A stretch of 7,012 nucleotides of DNA from an uncultured Chloroflexota bacterium. Lineage in GTDB: Bacteria > Chloroflexota > Anaerolineae > Aggregatilineales > Phototrophicaceae. Shown here one piece after another: positions 5,061-7,012 of this stretch. Location of the stretch: contig CALMZT010000341.1 in assembly GCA_937870805.1 (NCBI GenBank), positions 1-7,012 of the forward strand, written 5' to 3'. The position numbers were made by a program, and so were the translations under genes. The first letter of the stretch is position 1. The number at the start of each line of letters is the position of its first letter. The notes below the pieces were generated by a model. It was not told where the DNA came from. It did no database searches and saw nothing but the letters and a program-made list of their open reading frames with translations.

Positions 5061-6719
5061 TTATTCTCCGCTTTCAACAATACGGTCACGAGGGATATAC
5101 CCATTTTCAGTTGTCGGGTGATGACTGTGTTCAATCGCTGCCTTCACAAAGGCTGAGAACAGCGGATGTGGGGCATTGGGACGGCTGAGAAATTCAGGAT
5201 GAAATTGGCTACCCACCATAAATGGATGGTCGCCAATCTCGGCAACTTCGACCAGTAGATTGTCTGGACTCAGTCCGCTAAAGATCATGCCGTTTTGTTC
5301 ATAAAGCGTGCGATACTCGTTGTTGAACTCAAAGCGGTGGCGGTGACGTTCGTGGATTTGGGGTACACCGTAAGCTGCATACGACTTAGTACCGGGTTTG
5401 AGGTTACAAGGATAGATTCCTAAGCGCATTGTCCCGCCCATGTCCTTGATGCCGCGCTGATCAATCATCAAATCGATTACCGGATGCGCTGCGTTGCCCT
5501 CAATTTCTGAGCTGGTAGCGTCCTCAATGTCCAGTACATTGCGCGCAAATTCGATGCACATCACCTGCATACCAAGACATAAACCTAAGTAGGGGATTCT
5601 ATGCTCCCGTGCATAGCGCGCCGCAAGAATTTTACCCTCAATACCACGCTCACCAAAACCACCGGGAACGATGATGCCATCGACGTTTTTCAGCAAATCC
5701 CAGTTTCGCTCTCGCTCAAGATCGCCAGAGTAAATCCAACTAATCTCAGGGCGGCGGTCCTGTGCTGTGGCAGCATGGAACGCTGCTTCTTTGACGCTCA
5801 TATAGGCGTCATGAAGCTCCACGTATTTGCCCACAATCGCAATGCGCAGGGGTTCTTGGGCTGCGCGCATCCGCTGTGTCATCTTGCGCCAGCTACTCAA
5901 ATCAGGCTTAGACACTTGCAGCCCGAAATATTCTGTGATGTAGTCTCCTAAGCCAGCGTCTTCCAGTTCAAGTGGCACTTTATAAAGCAAATCAGTGGTG
6001 ACCAACGGGATCACCGCTTTTTCATCGACATCGCAGAACTGCGAAATCTTCTCTACTGTGTCTTTGTCTACGGGATAATCCGTGCGGGCAATAATGACTT
6101 GCGGCGTGATACCCACGCTGCGCAGTTCACGGACGCTGTGCTGTGTCGGTTTGGTCTTCAGTTCACCCGTCGCGCCGATGTGAGGCAAAAACGTAACATG
6201 CACAGAGAGACAATTGGGGCGACCAATACTGAGACGTAGCTGACGAATTGCTTCCAAGAATGGCTGCCCTTCGATGTCGCCTACTGTGCCGCCCACTTCG
6301 ACAATGACCACATCGGGCTTGTTTTCGCTTTCGACCAGCAGGATTCGACGCTTGATCTCATTGGTGATGTGAGGAATGACCTGGATGGTTCTACCAAGGT
6401 AGTCGCCGCGCCGTTCCTTTTCGATGACGTAGCTGTAGATTTGCCCTGCCGTGACATTGCATGCACGGTTGAGATTCTCGTCGATGAAACGTTCGTAGTG
6501 TCCAAGGTCGAGATCGGTCTCTGCGCCGTCCGCCGTCACGAAGACTTCGCCATGCTGATAAGGACTCATCGTGCCGGGATCGACATTCAAATAGGGGTCG
6601 AGCTTTTGGATAGCGACCTTTAATCCACGCGCTTTGAGGATGCGCCCAATAGCAGCGGCAGTCACGCCTTTGCCCACCGAACTTACAACACCACCTGTGC
6701 AAAAGATGTATTTTGGCAT
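5061..6719 (-). CDS. pyrG: CTP synthase (glutamine-hydrolysing)
   Basis: PyrG makes CTP from UTP, ATP and glutamine-derived ammonia, the last step of pyrimidine nucleotide synthesis, in the cytoplasm. At 552 residues it is slightly longer than usual (about 535-550), with an extra C-terminal tail. The synthase domain starts MPKYIFCTGGVVSSVGKG, with the P-loop-like SSVGKG at 13-18, then LDPYLNVDPGTM (40-51), EVGGTVGDIE (141-150) and GELKTKPTQHS (185-195). The class I glutamine amidotransferase domain has PGGFGERG (352-359), the nucleophile C381 in LGLCLGMQ (378-385), and H507 and E509 in SQFHPEF (504-510). The start at 6719 is chosen because family homology begins at MPKYIF and AGGA at 6726-6729 lies six bases upstream. 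The frame stays open to an ATG at 6794, but that extension would run through the leader hairpin. The gene heads a likely two-gene transcript with the ADA-like gene. Confidence 0.97.
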   Translation of the reverse strand: MPKYIFCTGGVVSSVGKGVTAAAIGRILKARGLKVAIQKLDPYLNVDPGTMSPYQHGEVFVTADGAETDLDLGHYERFIDENLNRACNVTAGQIYSYVIEKERRGDYLGRTIQVIPHITNEIKRRILLVESENKPDVVIVEVGGTVGDIEGQPFLEAIRQLRLSIGRPNCLSVHVTFLPHIGATGELKTKPTQHSVRELRSVGITPQVIIARTDYPVDKDTVEKISQFCDVDEKAVIPLVTTDLLYKVPLELEDAGLGDYITEYFGLQVSKPDLSSWRKMTQRMRAAQEPLRIAIVGKYVELHDAYMSVKEAAFHAATAQDRRPEISWIYSGDLERERNWDLLKNVDGIIVPGGFGERGIEGKILAARYAREHRIPYLGLCLGMQVMCIEFARNVLDIEDATSSEIEGNAAHPVIDLMIDQRGIKDMGGTMRLGIYPCNLKPGTKSYAAYGVPQIHERHRHRFEFNNEYRTLYEQNGMIFSGLSPDNLLVEVAEIGDHPFMVGSQFHPEFLSRPNAPHPLFSAFVKAAIEHSHHPTTENGYIPRDRIVESGE

Positions 6720-6740
6720 GTCACATCCTATCCAACCAAC

Positions 6741-6786
6741 AAAAAGTGCGGCGGGGAGGTATTCTCTATGTTGAGACCCCCCGCCG
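6741..6786 (-). terminator. GC-rich intrinsic terminator or attenuator in the pyrG leader
   Basis: On the minus strand CGGCGGGG (6786 to 6779) pairs perfectly with CCCCGCCG (6756 to 6749). The stem continues through three more pairs past one bulged base (6757), and an inner CTC/GAG pairing closes the loop. Three bases after the stem comes a run of five T's (6745 to 6741). The T-run exists only in this direction. It follows the roadblock gene stop by about 50 bases and precedes the pyrG ATG by about 20, so it either ends the upstream transcript or controls read-through into pyrG. Confidence 0.7.
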
Positions 6787-6790
6787 TCAA
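6761..6790 (-). promoter_or_regulatory. Possible pyrG promoter overlapping the leader hairpin
   Basis: TTGACG (6790 to 6785) matches the -35 consensus at five of six positions and GAGAAT (6766 to 6761) matches the -10 at four of six, with 18-bp spacing. The -10 would lie in the hairpin loop, so a transcript from here would carry only the second arm and no terminator. This would let pyrG be transcribed despite the terminator. The -10 is weak. A separate TTGACA at 6812 to 6807 has no usable -10 downstream. Confidence 0.22.
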
Positions 6791-6833
6791 CCAAATTTCA
6801 CTTGAATGTCAACAGTAACGAAGCTGTACGGCG

Positions 6834-7012
6834 CTAGACTAGCTTTTCCAAATCGTCAGCCGTGCGCCGCATGTCAAGAAAAATCAATCCGAGTTTCGCG
6901 CCTTCGCGCACAAGCGTCGTCAACACGGCTTCATCGCCAACAGACATGAGGATGACATAGCCGTTCTTCCCCTTGATATAGACTTGATCGAGCAGCCCGC
7001 GACCCAGTTCTG
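6834..7012 (-). CDS. Roadblock/LC7-domain protein (partial, C-terminal 58 residues)
   Basis: The frame is open from the right edge to TAG at 6836-6834, giving 58 residues and no start. It contains LLDQVYIKGKNGYVILM, VGDEAVLTTLVREGAKLG and LIFLDMRRTADDLEKLV. This is the closing part of a roadblock/LC7 (MglB-like) domain: a strand, a second strand holding GYVIL, the helix region with AKLG, and a final strand and helix. In bacteria such proteins often regulate or partner small Ras-like GTPases (MglA type) and are frequently encoded beside them; any partner would lie outside this window. It is read in the same direction as pyrG but is separated from it by a strong hairpin and T-run, so it probably ends its own transcription unit. 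Confidence 0.8.
   Translation of the reverse strand, partial: ELGRGLLDQVYIKGKNGYVILMSVGDEAVLTTLVREGAKLGLIFLDMRRTADDLEKLV

Noticed and set aside
6720..6794. 25-residue N-terminal extension of PyrG from an ATG at 6794
   Set aside because: CTP synthases begin at the MPKYIF region. The extension is encoded by the leader hairpin and T-run, and a good ribosome site precedes the ATG at 6719.

Overview
The window looks like chromosomal DNA of a free-living bacterium, most likely a member of the Chloroflexota (Anaerolineae-like). This is inferred from a secreted protein with a long Pro-Thr-Asn linker and LysM domains, a roadblock/LC7 protein next to pyrG, and the style of the metabolic genes. No marker gene settles the lineage. 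Every recognisable gene is housekeeping or cell-surface. I see no mobile element, CRISPR array, tRNA or rRNA, and no clearly new multi-gene system.

Layout: (1) 1-1417, minus strand: the N-terminal 472 residues of an exported protein (signal peptide, jelly-roll-like domain, PTNT-repeat linker, two LysM modules), running off the left edge. (2) 1418-1582: a divergent intergenic region with a candidate promoter in each direction and an 18-bp inverted repeat. (3) 1583-3969, plus strand: a DUF503/YlxP-family gene, then sucC and sucD, the two succinyl-CoA synthetase subunits, whose stop and start codons overlap. sucC starts at TTG behind a strong ribosome binding site. (4) 3981-4011: a near-perfect bidirectional terminator between the convergent sucD and deaminase-like genes. 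(5) 4014-6719, minus strand: pyrG (CTP synthase) followed six bases later by an adenosine-deaminase-family gene, a nucleotide-metabolism pair. (6) 6720-6833: the pyrG leader, with a GC-rich hairpin and T-run. (7) 6834-7012, minus strand: the C-terminal end of a roadblock/LC7 protein entering from the right edge.

sucCD supplies the substrate-level phosphorylation step of the TCA cycle. PyrG makes CTP from UTP. The downstream ADA-family protein would be expected to act on a purine nucleoside, but it keeps the metal ligands and has lost most of the other catalytic residues of the family. That is the most unusual thing in the window.
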